The translations under genes were made by a program, and so were the position numbers. Shown piece by piece: positions 1 through 10,645 of a DNA stretch of 64,000 nt; position 1 is the stretch's first letter; each line of letters begins with the position of its first letter. A model generated the notes under the pieces. That model searched no databases. It saw only the letters and a list, made by a program, of their open reading frames with translations, and was not told the origin of the DNA. The stretch covers positions 112,752,328 through 112,816,327 of the forward strand of contig CM019064.1 in NCBI GenBank assembly GCA_009667805.1, read 5' to 3'. The DNA comes from Leptobrachium leishanense. Lineage: Eukaryota; Chordata; Amphibia; Anura; Megophryidae.

Positions 1-307
1 AAATGTTTGTGTAAGTCTAGGTACTGCCCAAAGTAGAAAAAAACATGTTTCCTATATTACTGACATATTGATTCTTTATTGGTTTGTAATCCATGAATTT
101 GTGACACTCCTATTTTGACAAAACTGACTGAATGTATGAAATTTGCCCCAGAGTAATAAGAAACACCCAAGACAGAATTTTTGTCCTGGTCTTTTATTCT
201 CACTCGAGTTGTTTCCTGTATGGTCACTGGGTCTGGTGACAAAGCAGCTATCTCTATCATCACTGGACCGTGGCCATTCCTGTGAAATTCTTGCAGAATA
301 CATTTCA
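1..307 (+). repeat. ERV 5' LTR, 3' part only
   Basis: This matches 8930-9236 base for base apart from 6 substitutions. It ends in ATTTCA at 302-307, the same end as the 3' LTR, and the primer binding site follows after a 3-base spacer. The upstream 345 bases of the LTR and the 5' target-site flank lie outside the window. Confidence 0.93.
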
Positions 308-310
308 ATT

Positions 311-329
311 TGGTGTCAGAAGTGGGATT
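311..329 (+). promoter_or_regulatory. ERV primer binding site, tRNA-Leu type
   Basis: The 19 bases starting TGGTGTCAGAAGTGGGAT are complementary to the 3' end of a vertebrate leucine tRNA, including the CCA tail. The position 3 bases after the LTR end is standard for priming minus-strand DNA synthesis. The tRNA match is from general knowledge of tRNA-Leu 3' ends and was not searched. Confidence 0.8.
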
Positions 330-347
330 TGACCTAATCAACTTGTT

Positions 348-358
348 TTGGTGAGTAT
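348..358 (+). promoter_or_regulatory. Candidate ERV major splice donor
   Basis: TTG|GTGAGTATG, with the cut between 350 and 351, is a strong donor consensus just downstream of the primer binding site and ahead of gag. That is where simple retroviruses place the donor for the spliced env message. Use is inferred only. Confidence 0.5.
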
Positions 359-893
359 GGGTTTACATATTTATTGTATTAATATTTATTGAACCTAATA
401 TTCATCATAGATAACTTGCTTGTTCAAATTTACGAACTCGCATTATTTGATTTGATAGTGCAAGAGTTTCTTTTGAATGATTTGATTGTTTAAGTGATGG
501 TGAATGAAAAATAGGATTTTTTACAATCGTCTGGGTAAAGAATAGTGATCCTTTCTCTTTGTTTCCTTGATCAATTGTTGGATGTCCCCGCTGTTAGTGA
601 CTCACATTTGAATTGTGTTGTAAAGAGTATTATATTTTAAAAGATTAATACCTTTAAGTTTCCCGGCCCGAGAATTGGGTTCCTATTTACCTGACTACTT
701 GTTATTTCCTATTTGTGCGTGTTCTTCCTGATAGTGTAGTTAAAAAGATTTTAAATAGAATGGAGATTGCTGTTTTGTGATTTGGCTCAGTGAGAATAGA
801 GAAAACTGCGCATTTTTGCGACCCTTTCCCTCTCACCCTTTTAATTGCGCTGGCCCTTCTCCTTCCCCCCTCCACCACGCCTTTTTTTGCGAT
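359..893 (+). other. ERV leader between primer site and gag
   Basis: No gene is seen here. The stretch is AT-rich and ends in a pyrimidine-rich segment (810-890) just before the gag start. The gag frame is open from 777, but the residues before 894 look like leader translation rather than protein. Confidence 0.6.
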
Positions 894-2669
894 ATGGGTG
901 CCAAAAAATCCTCCCATATAGATCCAAAAATAACGGGCAAATTAGATAAGCACTTCAATAAGAAGTTAATGCCCCAAAATGGCCCTGCTGAAACGCCCGC
1001 CGATTATGTACAACGTGTTGCTGGCGGATATTTCACCACGCCCTTTATAGATTGTCTTGCTGAATGGACTACAGCCATGCATTCTTTTGATCCATTCCCA
1101 AATTCAGGAAGCTTCTCTTCCTATCATATGTCCATGATAAAAGGCTTATGTCTTGGCGACCAGAAAGCTTTCCCATATTTCCAACCTGACTCAAATTGGG
1201 ATAGAAAATATATGAAGGAATGTGGTAAAGTGTGGATTCACTTGTCCTCTTCATATAACCCCATTTCTAAAACTCCTAAAGATGTATCATGGTCCATAGA
1301 TAATCCCCCACCTTACAATTCCTCTCCTCCTGCCCTTTCACAACCTACTCCCAAACCCTCTTCCCTTTATCCCAGCCTTGACCCTAAGACTTTGGCAGCT
1401 GTGTTTACAACTATTGAAACCACTACTAATCCTCTGCCTTCCCCCGAAGCCCTAACACAAAATATAGGTGTTTTAGGTGCTATCGTAGGAATACCCCATG
1501 TTGAAACAGAATCTGACACAGAACAAGATGAAACTAGCACATATGATTGGCAAAATAAAACCCCTATGTCTAAATTCAGTACATCTTCATTTGTATCCAC
1601 TTCCAAACCCAACCGTGTAGGATACTCTCCCCAAATGCAATCTTTTATTGACCAATTTGAACCCCAATTTCAGAACATAATAACTAGGACCCAATCTGGC
1701 AAAACTATTAAACCCCCTGGTAGATATCAGATGCCCTATTTAATTGCAGGAAATAATGTCGTTATTATGCCCCCTGATATAGGAACCTTAAATTCTATAA
1801 TTAAGGGTTCTCCTAGTCCCCGAATTTCCCCGACCGCGACAACACAATATCTTAAACGGGCGACACGAGGATTGCAATTAACTCAGGAAGATTATAAATT
1901 GATCATTAACGGTGTCATGGGATATGCTGATGACACTGGTTTTGATTGGACTCGTGTTCTCTCACTTCAACCCCCCCATGCTCCTCTAATGGGTGCCCCT
2001 ATTACACCCCAAAATTTGCCTTTACAAACATCGGTCCAGATTGATGATATGTGGACAGAAGTTTGTGATGCATGGACTCGTAATTATGGAGCTCGACGTT
2101 CTATGGTCGCAGCCATTGCATACAAACAAAATGCCAAAGAATCTGTCACCGAATTCGTCCACCGGTTCCATAAGAACTGGAAGGAGGATGCCGGCATGAC
2201 ATTAGATGGAGATATGGGTCTCCTCTACACTCAAACTCTCATGGGTAATCTCAGAGATGATACCCAGAGAATTGCTAAACAGGTTATTGATAACTGGCCA
2301 ACGGTGGTACCTATTGATCTTAATAATAGGCTCCTTGTTAAAGATTCTGCTGGTTGCTTTGACCTGCAGCATTCTAAATATATGTTAGCTGTTTTTAACA
2401 GTCCTTCAGGTCCCCCAGGTAATAATGGTCCTCGCCCTAAACGGACTTATTATCGTCCTCAACACCCCACACGTACCCCAGGTACTTGTTTCATTTGTGG
2501 TGATCCAAATCACTGGCGTAATGAATGCCCTCATAATCCCAGGAACATTGGCAATACTGCTATGAACCCCCAGCCACGATCTCCAACAAGCAATGCTGTT
2601 ACCTCTCCTAACAATGCCTGTGATCCACCTCATTCTAAGATTGATTGGCAAAACCAATCAAATGCATGA
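894..2669 (+). CDS. gag: ERV Gag polyprotein, open frame
   Basis: An uninterrupted frame of 591 codons encodes the structural polyprotein of the virus core. I chose the ATG at 894 because the product starts Met-Gly-Ala-Lys-Lys, a fitting N-myristoylation and membrane-binding start. The same frame is open upstream to 777 without such a signal. A proline-rich middle (around 1300-1450) resembles the p12-like region of gammaretroviral Gag. Capsid follows, with a major homology region around 2130-2190 (the segment QNAKESVTEFVHRFHKNW). The C-terminus has one zinc knuckle, CFICGDPNHWRNEC (CX2CX4HX4C), at about 2487-2528. The frame ends in UGA at 2667-2669 and continues open in the same frame into protease. 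It is old viral coding sequence and nothing shows that it is expressed. Confidence 0.9.
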   Translation: MGAKKSSHIDPKITGKLDKHFNKKLMPQNGPAETPADYVQRVAGGYFTTPFIDCLAEWTTAMHSFDPFPNSGSFSSYHMSMIKGLCLGDQKAFPYFQPDSNWDRKYMKECGKVWIHLSSSYNPISKTPKDVSWSIDNPPPYNSSPPALSQPTPKPSSLYPSLDPKTLAAVFTTIETTTNPLPSPEALTQNIGVLGAIVGIPHVETESDTEQDETSTYDWQNKTPMSKFSTSSFVSTSKPNRVGYSPQMQSFIDQFEPQFQNIITRTQSGKTIKPPGRYQMPYLIAGNNVVIMPPDIGTLNSIIKGSPSPRISPTATTQYLKRATRGLQLTQEDYKLIINGVMGYADDTGFDWTRVLSLQPPHAPLMGAPITPQNLPLQTSVQIDDMWTEVCDAWTRNYGARRSMVAAIAYKQNAKESVTEFVHRFHKNWKEDAGMTLDGDMGLLYTQTLMGNLRDDTQRIAKQVIDNWPTVVPIDLNNRLLVKDSAGCFDLQHSKYMLAVFNSPSGPPGNNGPRPKRTYYRPQHPTRTPGTCFICGDPNHWRNECPHNPRNIGNTAMNPQPRSPTSNAVTSPNNACDPPHSKIDWQNQSNA

Positions 2670-5600
2670 TGTGGCCCAGAGGCATGCTCCATCTCATGTG
2701 TTCAGGTTTCAGAAACAGTTGACCATTTGCCCCTAGTGATCCTTAATTTGGAGGATCATAAAACCCCATTTTTTGTGGATACGGGTGCTACAAATTCGAC
2801 GCTTACAATAGAGTGGTGTTTGTGGTCAATTAAACCTGCTGAGACGCCATCTTTGGGGATTAATGGAGTCCTAACAGAAACGGTTGTCACCCCACCCATT
2901 GCTATTTCTTCAAATTCTTCTCCTGCCTCTGTGTTTCATTCTTTTCATGTTCTCCCTACCTGTCCTGTTAATTTGTTAGGCAGAGATTTGCTTTCTTTGC
3001 TTGCTGTGTCTATTATCTGCATGCCATCTGGATCTTTACATGTGGATTCACCATTCTTTTCTGTGGAAGCTGCTCCCAGCACACTTCATCCCCCATCAGC
3101 CCCCCCTCCCTGCTCTCCACCTAACTCTTGCTCCCATTCCTTCTCTCCTCTTCACTGTGCTTTCCTTTCAGCACCTGATCTCGAATTGTGTGTACATACG
3201 GATGTATGGGCAATTGACGAATATGATGTGGGTTCAATCTCATGCACCCCATATTCTGCAAAATTAAAAGCATCTGCTACACCTGTCTATCACAAGCAAT
3301 ATAATCTCTCACCTGCTAAAGTTGAAGGAATATGGGAATTCATTCACCGCTTCCTTGCTACTGGCATTCTGCGTCCAATTGTAAGTTCGTACAACACTCC
3401 TGTAAATCCTGTGCCTAAAGGAGATGGATATCACTTTACTCAGGATTTCAGATCTCTCAATGAAATCATAATTCCTATTTCTCCAATTGTACCTGACCTC
3501 CCAACCCTTCTCACCTCCATACCCCCAGACTCCACACATTTTACAGTCATAGACCTAAAAAAATGCCTTTTTTTCTGTCCCAGTACATCCAGATACACAA
3601 CACATTTTGGTCTTTACATTTGAAGGTAGTCAGTTTTCGTGGTCAGTATTACCTATGGGATTTATTGATAGCCCGGCTACCTTTGCAAGGGCACTGCGTG
3701 AGACTCTGTTGAGTTACAGTCCGCCGGAAGGCTCCACCTTACTACAGTATGTGGATGACCTCCTCCTTTGTAGCCCCAGCCAAGCTGCATGTCACACTGA
3801 CTCTGTTGCTCTCCTCAACCATCTACACTCAGAAGGCCAAAAGGTGTCCAGAAAAAAGATGCAATTTTGCTCCACCTCTGTTGAATATTTGGGTTTCGTT
3901 CTCACTCAGGGATCTTGTGTCCTCTCACCATCCCGCATTTAGAGCCTGCTCCAGCTCAAGCGTCCTGCCTCCAAAACAGACATGTTGTCCTTTCTAGGGA
4001 TGGTGAATTTTTGTCGTCACTGGATACCAGACTGTTCCTATTATGACTCTGTTCTTCGTGCGTCTGCTGCACGCACAGCTCTGGACCAAATTGTTTGGTC
4101 TCCGGACATGGTGTCTGCCTTTGATACGTTAAAGGAACTGTTGGCTACTGCACCAGCACTGGGGCTACCGAACTATAAACTGCCTTTCCACCTCTACTGT
4201 AGGGAGGATGGGCACACAATGGCAGCTGTTCTTGCACAGGTCCACGGGGGGGGGGGGGCGCTGCGTCCAACTGCATTTTTGTCAAAAGTCATGCCACCTG
4301 TTGTTCAGGGAATGCCAAATTGTCTCCGCTCCTTGGCTGCCTGTGCCATGGCTGTGGAAACAGTTCAGTCCTTAACCCTAGGTACTGACACGATTCTCCA
4401 TACACAACACAATGTTTTGCATGTACTTCATAACCTTTCTACCCAGCACATTTCTTCCCAACGTTTGTCTGGTTATGAAACTGTACTAACTTCTACCTCC
4501 AATTTGTCTGTCAAATACTCTTCTGTCACTTCTGGTCCTTCTGCTGTTCTTAACGCTCTTCTGCGTCTACGCGAAGACCATGAGGAGCATTGCGAATTAC
4601 ATGATTGTCTTCCGCTCATTCAACTATCGACCTCTCCTAGATCTGATCTTTCTGACACTCCTCTAGAAGGTCCTGATATTCGTCATATCTTTGTTGATGG
4701 CTCCTGTTCTCGTCCTTCTGATTTACAGTATCTGACTGGTTATGCTGTGGTTGAATTGCCTGACATTGTGCATGAATCTGCTTCCATTCCTTCAAATTCT
4801 TCGCAAGCTGCGGAACTCTTTGCTTTAACAGCTGCATGTAAACTTTTTAAAGATCTCCCTGTCACCATTTATACTGACTCTCGTTATGCATTTGGTGTTG
4901 TGCATGATTTTGGTGCACTATGGCATCGCCGTGGTTTTACTACGGCTGATGGACGTCCTATTTCTTATTCTGATCTGATTTCTGATCTCCTGTCTGCTAT
5001 TCTATTGCCTTCTCGTCTTGCTGTTGTCAAATGCAAAGGTCATGATCCTGTTGACTCTTTTGTTTCTCGTGGAAATCACTTTGCTGACGCTAAGTCTAAA
5101 GCTGCTGCTCTTTCATCTCCTACCATTTCTCTTGTTCCTCACCCTCCAATTGTCACCTGCTACCTTTCTCCTTTTCTGCTACCCCAGAAATGGATGCTTA
5201 AAGAACTCCAGGCAGGTGCTACTGAAGCTGATGTTTATCATTGGGCCTCAGAAGGCCTTGTGAAGTCTCAAGAAATTCCGCCTGATGTTAGAATTTATGA
5301 GAAAGGAGGGAGAGTGGGCCTACCTGCTGCAGCAGCGCCAATCTTTATTTTTTCTTTTCACGGTCCTGGCCACAGATCTCCCAAACTCACATACAGCGAA
5401 ATGGCTAAGCATTTTTCTGTTTGTAATCTTAAGGCTATGATTAATTCCCAACTTTCTCGCTGCCTTATATGTGCCAGAAATAATACACAGGGCCCAAAAA
5501 TTAAAACTCAACACCTACCGCCAGCTAATGGTCCATTCCAGGAACTCCAAATTGATTTTACACACATGCCCACTGCAAAAGGTAACCTGAAATACCTTCT

Positions 5601-6405
5601 GGTAATAGTTGACAAGTTTTATAGATGGCCTGAAGCCTTCCCTACTGCAAGAGAAAATGCCAGAACTGTTGCCAAAATTCTTTGTAAAGAATTAATACCC
5701 AGGTATGGATGCCCCATATCTATTGATTCAGATAATGGTCCTGCCTTTACCTCCATGATCACACAGGAATTGGTAAAATTAATGGCCATTCAATGGAAGT
5801 TTCATTGTCCATACCATGCGGAAAGTTCCGGAATCGTGGAATGGCAAAATAGAAATATCAAAAATAAACTTAGAAAAGCTACTGGGGGTACCTTCAAGAA
5901 CTGGCCGGATTACCTTCCAGCCATTCTTGCAGAAATAAGAATGACCACCCATTCTGTCACTGGCCTCTCCCCCTTTGAAGTTCTCATGGGAAGACCCTTT
6001 CCTACCCCATGGATTCCTAAGTAAGGTCCCCTGGTAATGTTACCAGGTGATCTGGATGAATTTAGAGAAGCATATGTTACTCAATTGCTTAAAACATTGC
6101 ATGATTTCCATAGAACGGTCTCCTGCTCTTTTCTGCCTCTCTCCACAGATCCTACTCACCGTTTCGTTCCAGGAGATCGAGTGCTCGTGAAGGCCCTGCA
6201 TCGTCACAAAACCATTGATCCACCATATGGAGAGCCGACTACCGTCCTTGCTGTGACCAGAACCGCTGTGCTGACTGATGAATCACCTTCCTGGATCCAT
6301 GCATCAAGGATAAAGAAAGCGCCATTCATCCCTGATGACTTCATTCCTGATCCACCTGTGACCTCAACCCCAGACGTGGAATCGCTGACCCCTGCTTCTA
6401 GATGA
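2670..6405 (+). pseudogene. pol: ERV protease-reverse transcriptase-RNase H-integrase, broken
   Basis: The frame continues from gag with no shift after the UGA at 2667-2669. Protease has the active-site stretch FVDTGATNS near 2775. Reverse transcriptase begins about 3180; its catalytic YVDD is at about 3748. RNase H has D239, E279 and D299 of the segment that starts at 3982. Integrase has an HHCC zinc site (H460, H464, C494, C497) and catalytic D525, D584 and E620 with the D-35-E spacing. A C-terminal PGDRVLVK-type domain lies at 6037-6405. Three breaks are visible: a shift from frame 0 to frame 1 in the T-rich stretch about 3566-3573, a TAG at 3940-3942, and a TAA at 6022-6024. All catalytic residues are kept, so the breaks look recent. 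A G-run at about 4247-4257 is another likely slippage site. Confidence 0.9.
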
Positions 6406-6599
6406 CCTCCTCCTGTGACGTATCCCGCTGATGAATCTGGAGTGTGGGCCTCAGCAGTTGTAAGCCCCTGCTAACCTGTTGGCTAGTTTCCCAGCTGAAG
6501 AATCGATTCCCCCCCAATTTATTTTTTATGCCTATTAACTGTCCTATTCAACCTGAAGAGTAGTACTTTTTTTCCTCATTTACACAAACTGTTTATTTT

Positions 6600-8415
6600 T
6601 TGATGAACTTTCCTTTTTCACAAAGTAATACATATTGTATTAACTCTGATTTTACACTTGCATTGTCTATTGCTAGAACTACTACCGAGATGTTTTGCTC
6701 TTTTTCCAAGAACTGTTTTATTTTTGTTGGTTCACTTTTAATTATCATGATCTTTTTCATCATACTTACTGGTAGTTCATGCTACTATCACAGATGTTTT
6801 TGGGAAGATATTGTAGGTCCCCACAATATCTCCTTTGCTCGTCCCCCAGTTCTTAATATGCGTTTGAAAAGAGACTTGCATCGACCTAATAACTATACAT
6901 ATGCTGCTCAGACTATATATGAACTTTCAGGTTTCAACAAGTCCTGCTGGATATGTATGGCCAAACCGACTAGTTCTAAATATGGTATACCGTATGAAGG
7001 AGTTGCTTTGAATCTTAGTCTTTTTGATGATGATTTGTTTACACTGCCTACTTTCTCTAAAACTACTAACAATCCAGGTGCCACTTTTATACGTGCTCCC
7101 CTCTTACAGGAACATCGTGGTACTGCAGTGATACGAATGAGATTTATCATTACTGGTAGAATGCCTTCACCAGAACCTAACAGAAAGGAACCTCCTTGCC
7201 AGGTTATAATGGATCATATGTATGTTCCTAATAATTCTGAGATGAATCTACAAGCCACTTTTCGTGTTTCCTTTCTTTAGGGTAATAGTTCTTCTTCCTG
7301 GTTCAGCAACCCTTGGCATTCTAAGTTAGTGTCCTCCCCCCTTTGTTCTAACCCAGGTATACCAGATAAATGTGTAAGTTTATGGCAATGGATGGATAAA
7401 ACTTTCCCTGTAAGTGTTGGCAACGCCAACTATGCTGATTTCATGTTTGGATGTATTAACACATCCCAAATTAATGCTACCCATGTTTTGTTTAAAAATA
7501 ATGTGTGGAATGTAGCATCTTTTGGGAAACTTAACTTACATGATTCCAACAGTCCAAAAGATTGGGCCTTGCAAGTGGAAGATGGCACATACTCTAGTAT
7601 GATAATGGTTGCAACATATTATATTGATGCTTATGCTACCTTGCCCCTTAATCCCCCTTTTTACTGGTTATGTGGTAAATGGGCATATTTGGTAATACCT
7701 AGAACTTATGTTGGTGAATGTGTTTTGGGTCTTATTGGTCCATCTCATACTATTCACCCTTATGTTCCGTCTGGTATGCGCATTGACCTACATAACACTG
7801 TACATCGCTCTCGTCGCTCCTCCATATCTGTCAAAACCTCTGAGGCAGAGCGATTTGGTGGAATCTTGCTACCCGCATATGGTGTTGCTAGTTTGTATTC
7901 TAAAATGAACCTTTTTGTAGACTTAGTTGATGACTTGTTTAATCACGCTACACATGCTCTAGCAGTTCTTTCTGCTGAGCAACGTCAGATTAGAGATGCA
8001 GTAATTCAGAATCGTATGGCCCTTGATTATTTGTTAATGAAGGAGGGTGGTGTATGTGGTCTTCTTGACCCATTGTTGTTTTCACATTGATGACATTTCA
8101 GGTGAAGTTTCTCAAGATATACATGATATTGAGGAAATTGAAACCCAACTCAGGAAAGTATCAAGTCCCTTAGATGGATTTGATTGGACCTTTGGCTTTA
8201 GTTCCATTTTTGGTAGCCCAGGTTCAACTATTTTGCATGGTTTAATGTATCTCGTTATGATTATTCTTGTTATTGCCATTTTTTACAAATTGTTGATGCT
8301 GTGCCTTGAGAAATGTTGCATTTCTAACTCACCTATGATGCCAGCCTATCCTATACTTCCACCCCCACCTACTTTGATTCCTCTTCAACGTTCCCCTCTT
8401 ATGAGTAATTACTAA
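6600..8415 (+). pseudogene. env: ERV envelope glycoprotein, broken
   Basis: Residues about 41-60 after the ATG at 6600 are strongly hydrophobic, consistent with a late signal or anchor. The surface subunit contains CWIC (about 6945), the CXXC type found in gammaretroviral envelopes. A basic RSRR stretch (about 7806-7817) is a furin-like cleavage candidate. The transmembrane subunit has the heptad and QNR...LD region typical of gamma-type envelopes, then the first cysteine of a CX6CC pattern, a membrane span (about 8235-8300) and a short tail ending at 8415. There are two breaks: a TAG at 7278-7280, with the same frame open beyond it, and a shift between about 8055 and 8075, inside the CX6CC motif. 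The start is uncertain because env would be read from a spliced message. Confidence 0.85.
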
Positions 8416-8584
8416 CCTCTAACCTCGCTTTTTCTTTTTTTTATTTCTACGTATTGGAATGATTTATATGTATAATATGATGACAATGTAACCCCACTTG
8501 TAATAGGTTCACTAGTTTAGTTTAGTTTTCTTTTTTAATTAATGATCACGTGATTCGTGATCAAAAGACGGATTGAAAGGAAAT
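8416..8584 (+). other. ERV env-LTR junction with polypurine tract
   Basis: A non-coding stretch follows env. The purine-rich run GAAAGGAAA at 8575-8583, directly before the LTR, fits a plus-strand primer (polypurine tract). A short inverted repeat, GATCACG...CGTGATC, lies about 8544-8562. Confidence 0.55.
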
Positions 8585-9236
8585 TGAAATATGGTAGCTA
8601 ATTCACTGTATACATATTTCTATATTCTAGTAATATTTGATAGCTATATAAATATATAGGGCCTGATTGACTGCTCAGCAAATACATAATGTGTTCATGA
8701 GATAATGCGGAGTCTGGTCTTTCTCTTGGCTTCCTGTTTTTTTATTAAGGAGTGCAAATTTTCTATTCAACTCCACTTCCTCTTGAAACTAAAAAGGCTG
8801 GCTGGCTGGCCGAGAGGAAGGGAGGGACACAGATGTTTAATTGTTCATATATCCTATGGAACATTCTTATTCCAAGAACAGGATATAGCTGTGACGTCAA
8901 TTTAGTCGTGCCTACTAGGCAAGGACAGGAAATGTTTGTGTAAGTCTAGGTACTGCCCAAAGTAGAAAAAAACATGTTTACTATATTACTGACGTATTGA
9001 TTCTTTATTGGTTTGTAATCCATGAATTTGTGACAATCCTATTTTGACAAAACTGACTGAATGTATGAAATTTGCCCCAGAGTAATAAGAAACACCCAAG
9101 ACAGAATTTGTGTCCTGGTCTTTTATTTTCACTCGAGTTGTTTCCTGTATGGTCACTGGGTCTGGTGACAAAGCAGCTATCTCTATCATCACTGGACCGT
9201 GGCCATTCCTGTGATATTCTTGCAGAATACATTTCA
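8585..9236 (+). repeat. ERV 3' LTR, complete
   Basis: The left edge TGAAAT (8585) and right edge ATTTCA (9231-9236) are perfect 6-base inverted repeats of TG...CA type. The right edge matches that of the 5' LTR. A TATATAAATATATA stretch at 8645-8658 may act as TATA box, although it would leave an unusually short U3. No clear AATAAA was found. The 5' target duplication cannot be checked because the left flank is outside the window. Confidence 0.82.
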
Positions 9237-9486
9237 CCATAGAGAAGTGATTCAGTTCAACAGGCGAAGCCCATAGGATTCAATGTAAAAAAATATTTCC
9301 GTTTGTTTTTTTTTTTTATTTATTTATTCAACTGTTTATTCTTTTCATCTGCATATAATAGATTTTTCTTTGGAATTTGAGTATTTGTTTGTATTTTTTT
9401 TTTGAGAAATTTTTGATTCCCAATTAGTTTTTTTAAAAAGACAAGGTTTTATTCCCTGGCTGAACGCAGTGTGTTTTCTTTTTTAC
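9237..9486. other. Spacer, AT-rich, no gene seen
   Basis: It contains T-rich homopolymers and no coding or repeat signature that I recognise. Confidence 0.5.
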
Positions 9487-10172
9487 TTCACCGGCCACAT
9501 TATTAGGTACACCTTGCTAGCACTTGGTGGGGACTCCCTCTTGCCTTCAAATCTGCCTTAATTCTTTGTGGCATGGATTCAGCAAGGTGTTGGAAACATT
9601 CTTCAGAGATTTTGGTCCATATTAACATGATAGCATCTCGCAGTTGCTGCACATTTGTCGGCTGCACATCCATTATGCAAATCTCCCATTCCACCACATC
9701 CCAAAGCTGCGCTATTGGATTGCGATCTGGTGACTGTGGAGGCCATTGGAGTACAGTGAACTCTTTGTCATGTTCAGGAAACCAGTTTGAGATGATTTGT
9801 GACATGGTGCATTATCCTGCTGAGAGTAGCCATCAGAAGATGGGTACACTGTGGTCATAAAGGGATGGACATAGTCAGTAACAATAATCAGGTAGGCCGT
9901 GGCATTTAAACGATGCTCAATTGGTAGTAAGGGGCCCAAAGTGTGCCAAGAGAATATCCCCCACACAATTACACCACCAGCCTGAACCGTTGATACAAGG
10001 CAGGATGGATCCATGCTTTTATGTTGTTTACGCAAAATTCTGACCCTACAATCTGAATGTTGCAGCTGAAATCAAGACTCATCAGTTTCCTGTTCTTAGC
10101 TGCCAGGAGTGGCATCCGGTGTGGTCTTCTGCTGCTGTAACCTATCTGCTTCAAACTGGTCGTCCACTGGGT
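9487..10172 (-). pseudogene. Decayed Tc1-like transposase relic
   Basis: On the minus strand, several overlapping frames (10154-9969, 10035-9712, 9805-9503) carry fragments of a DDE transposase. QQDNAPCHK holds the second catalytic Asp and SPDRNPIAQLWDVVE the Glu, with Tc1-type spacing. The C-terminal end lies next to CACCGGCCACATTATTAGGT at about 9489, a known type of terminal sequence for this Tc1 group. The N-terminal DNA-binding part is missing beyond about 10172 and the frame shifts at least twice. It is an old, 5'-truncated copy. Confidence 0.82.
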
Positions 10173-10645
10173 CTATAGTCCGACAACCAACTTGGCCGAC
10201 CTCCTATGGACAACGCCGCCAGCCGACCAGGGTCATTCCCTGGAAGCTTCTGTGGATGACCCTGGTCAGCAATGGACAGGTAGCTGAACAAGAAAAAACA
10301 GCTGCAGGGAAAAAAAACCTCTCCTATGGACTCCATGAAGGGGAAGCACGGAGCAACGTGTTAGCGCTGCCCCAAGCATCCAGGAGGCTAGCGGCCTTTA
10401 TGGGGTAGTCTAATGGTAAAACGGGAGAGCTAAGAGCGAATGATAATTTTTCCCTTTAGCATCCCCATTTTAGCCAGGGCCAAGTGATAGTGCCCAAGGA
10501 GTATTTTGATGTGTTTAAGTTGAAGTGTTGTGATTTTACTCAAAATCAATTAACTCCACAGTTTACGAGCTGGTATTCATTCCTGAAAACTGCTCAAAGC
10601 TGTGATGATCCATCGAGATTGAAATTGCTCATTCTTTCACAAGTA
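10173..10645. repeat. MITE-A-like fragment and spacer
   Basis: The segment around 10310-10480 shares short landmarks (CTATGGACTCCAT, TTAGCATCCCCATTTTAG) with the MITE-A copies at 24610-25314 and elsewhere. It is too diverged or truncated to set edges. A small hairpin (GACCAGGGTCAT ... ATGACCCTGGTC) lies about 10217-10268. The remainder shows no gene. Confidence 0.45.

Larger units (their letters stand above)
1..9236 (+). mobile_element. Endogenous retrovirus, gamma/epsilon-like, nearly full length
   Basis: The order is LTR, tRNA-Leu-type primer binding site, gag, pro-pol, env, LTR, all on the plus strand. The window begins inside the 5' LTR: base 1 aligns with base 8930 of the 3' LTR, and the two stay aligned for 307 bases with 6 differences that I counted by eye (about 2 percent). 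Gag and pro lie in one reading frame separated by a single UGA. Env has a CWIC motif in its surface part and a gamma-type transmembrane subunit. Pol carries one frameshift and two stops, and env one stop and one frameshift, so this copy cannot encode a full set of proteins. Assignment to a gamma/epsilon-type class I retrovirus rests on the gag-pol arrangement and the env type. The genus is not resolved. Confidence 0.93.
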
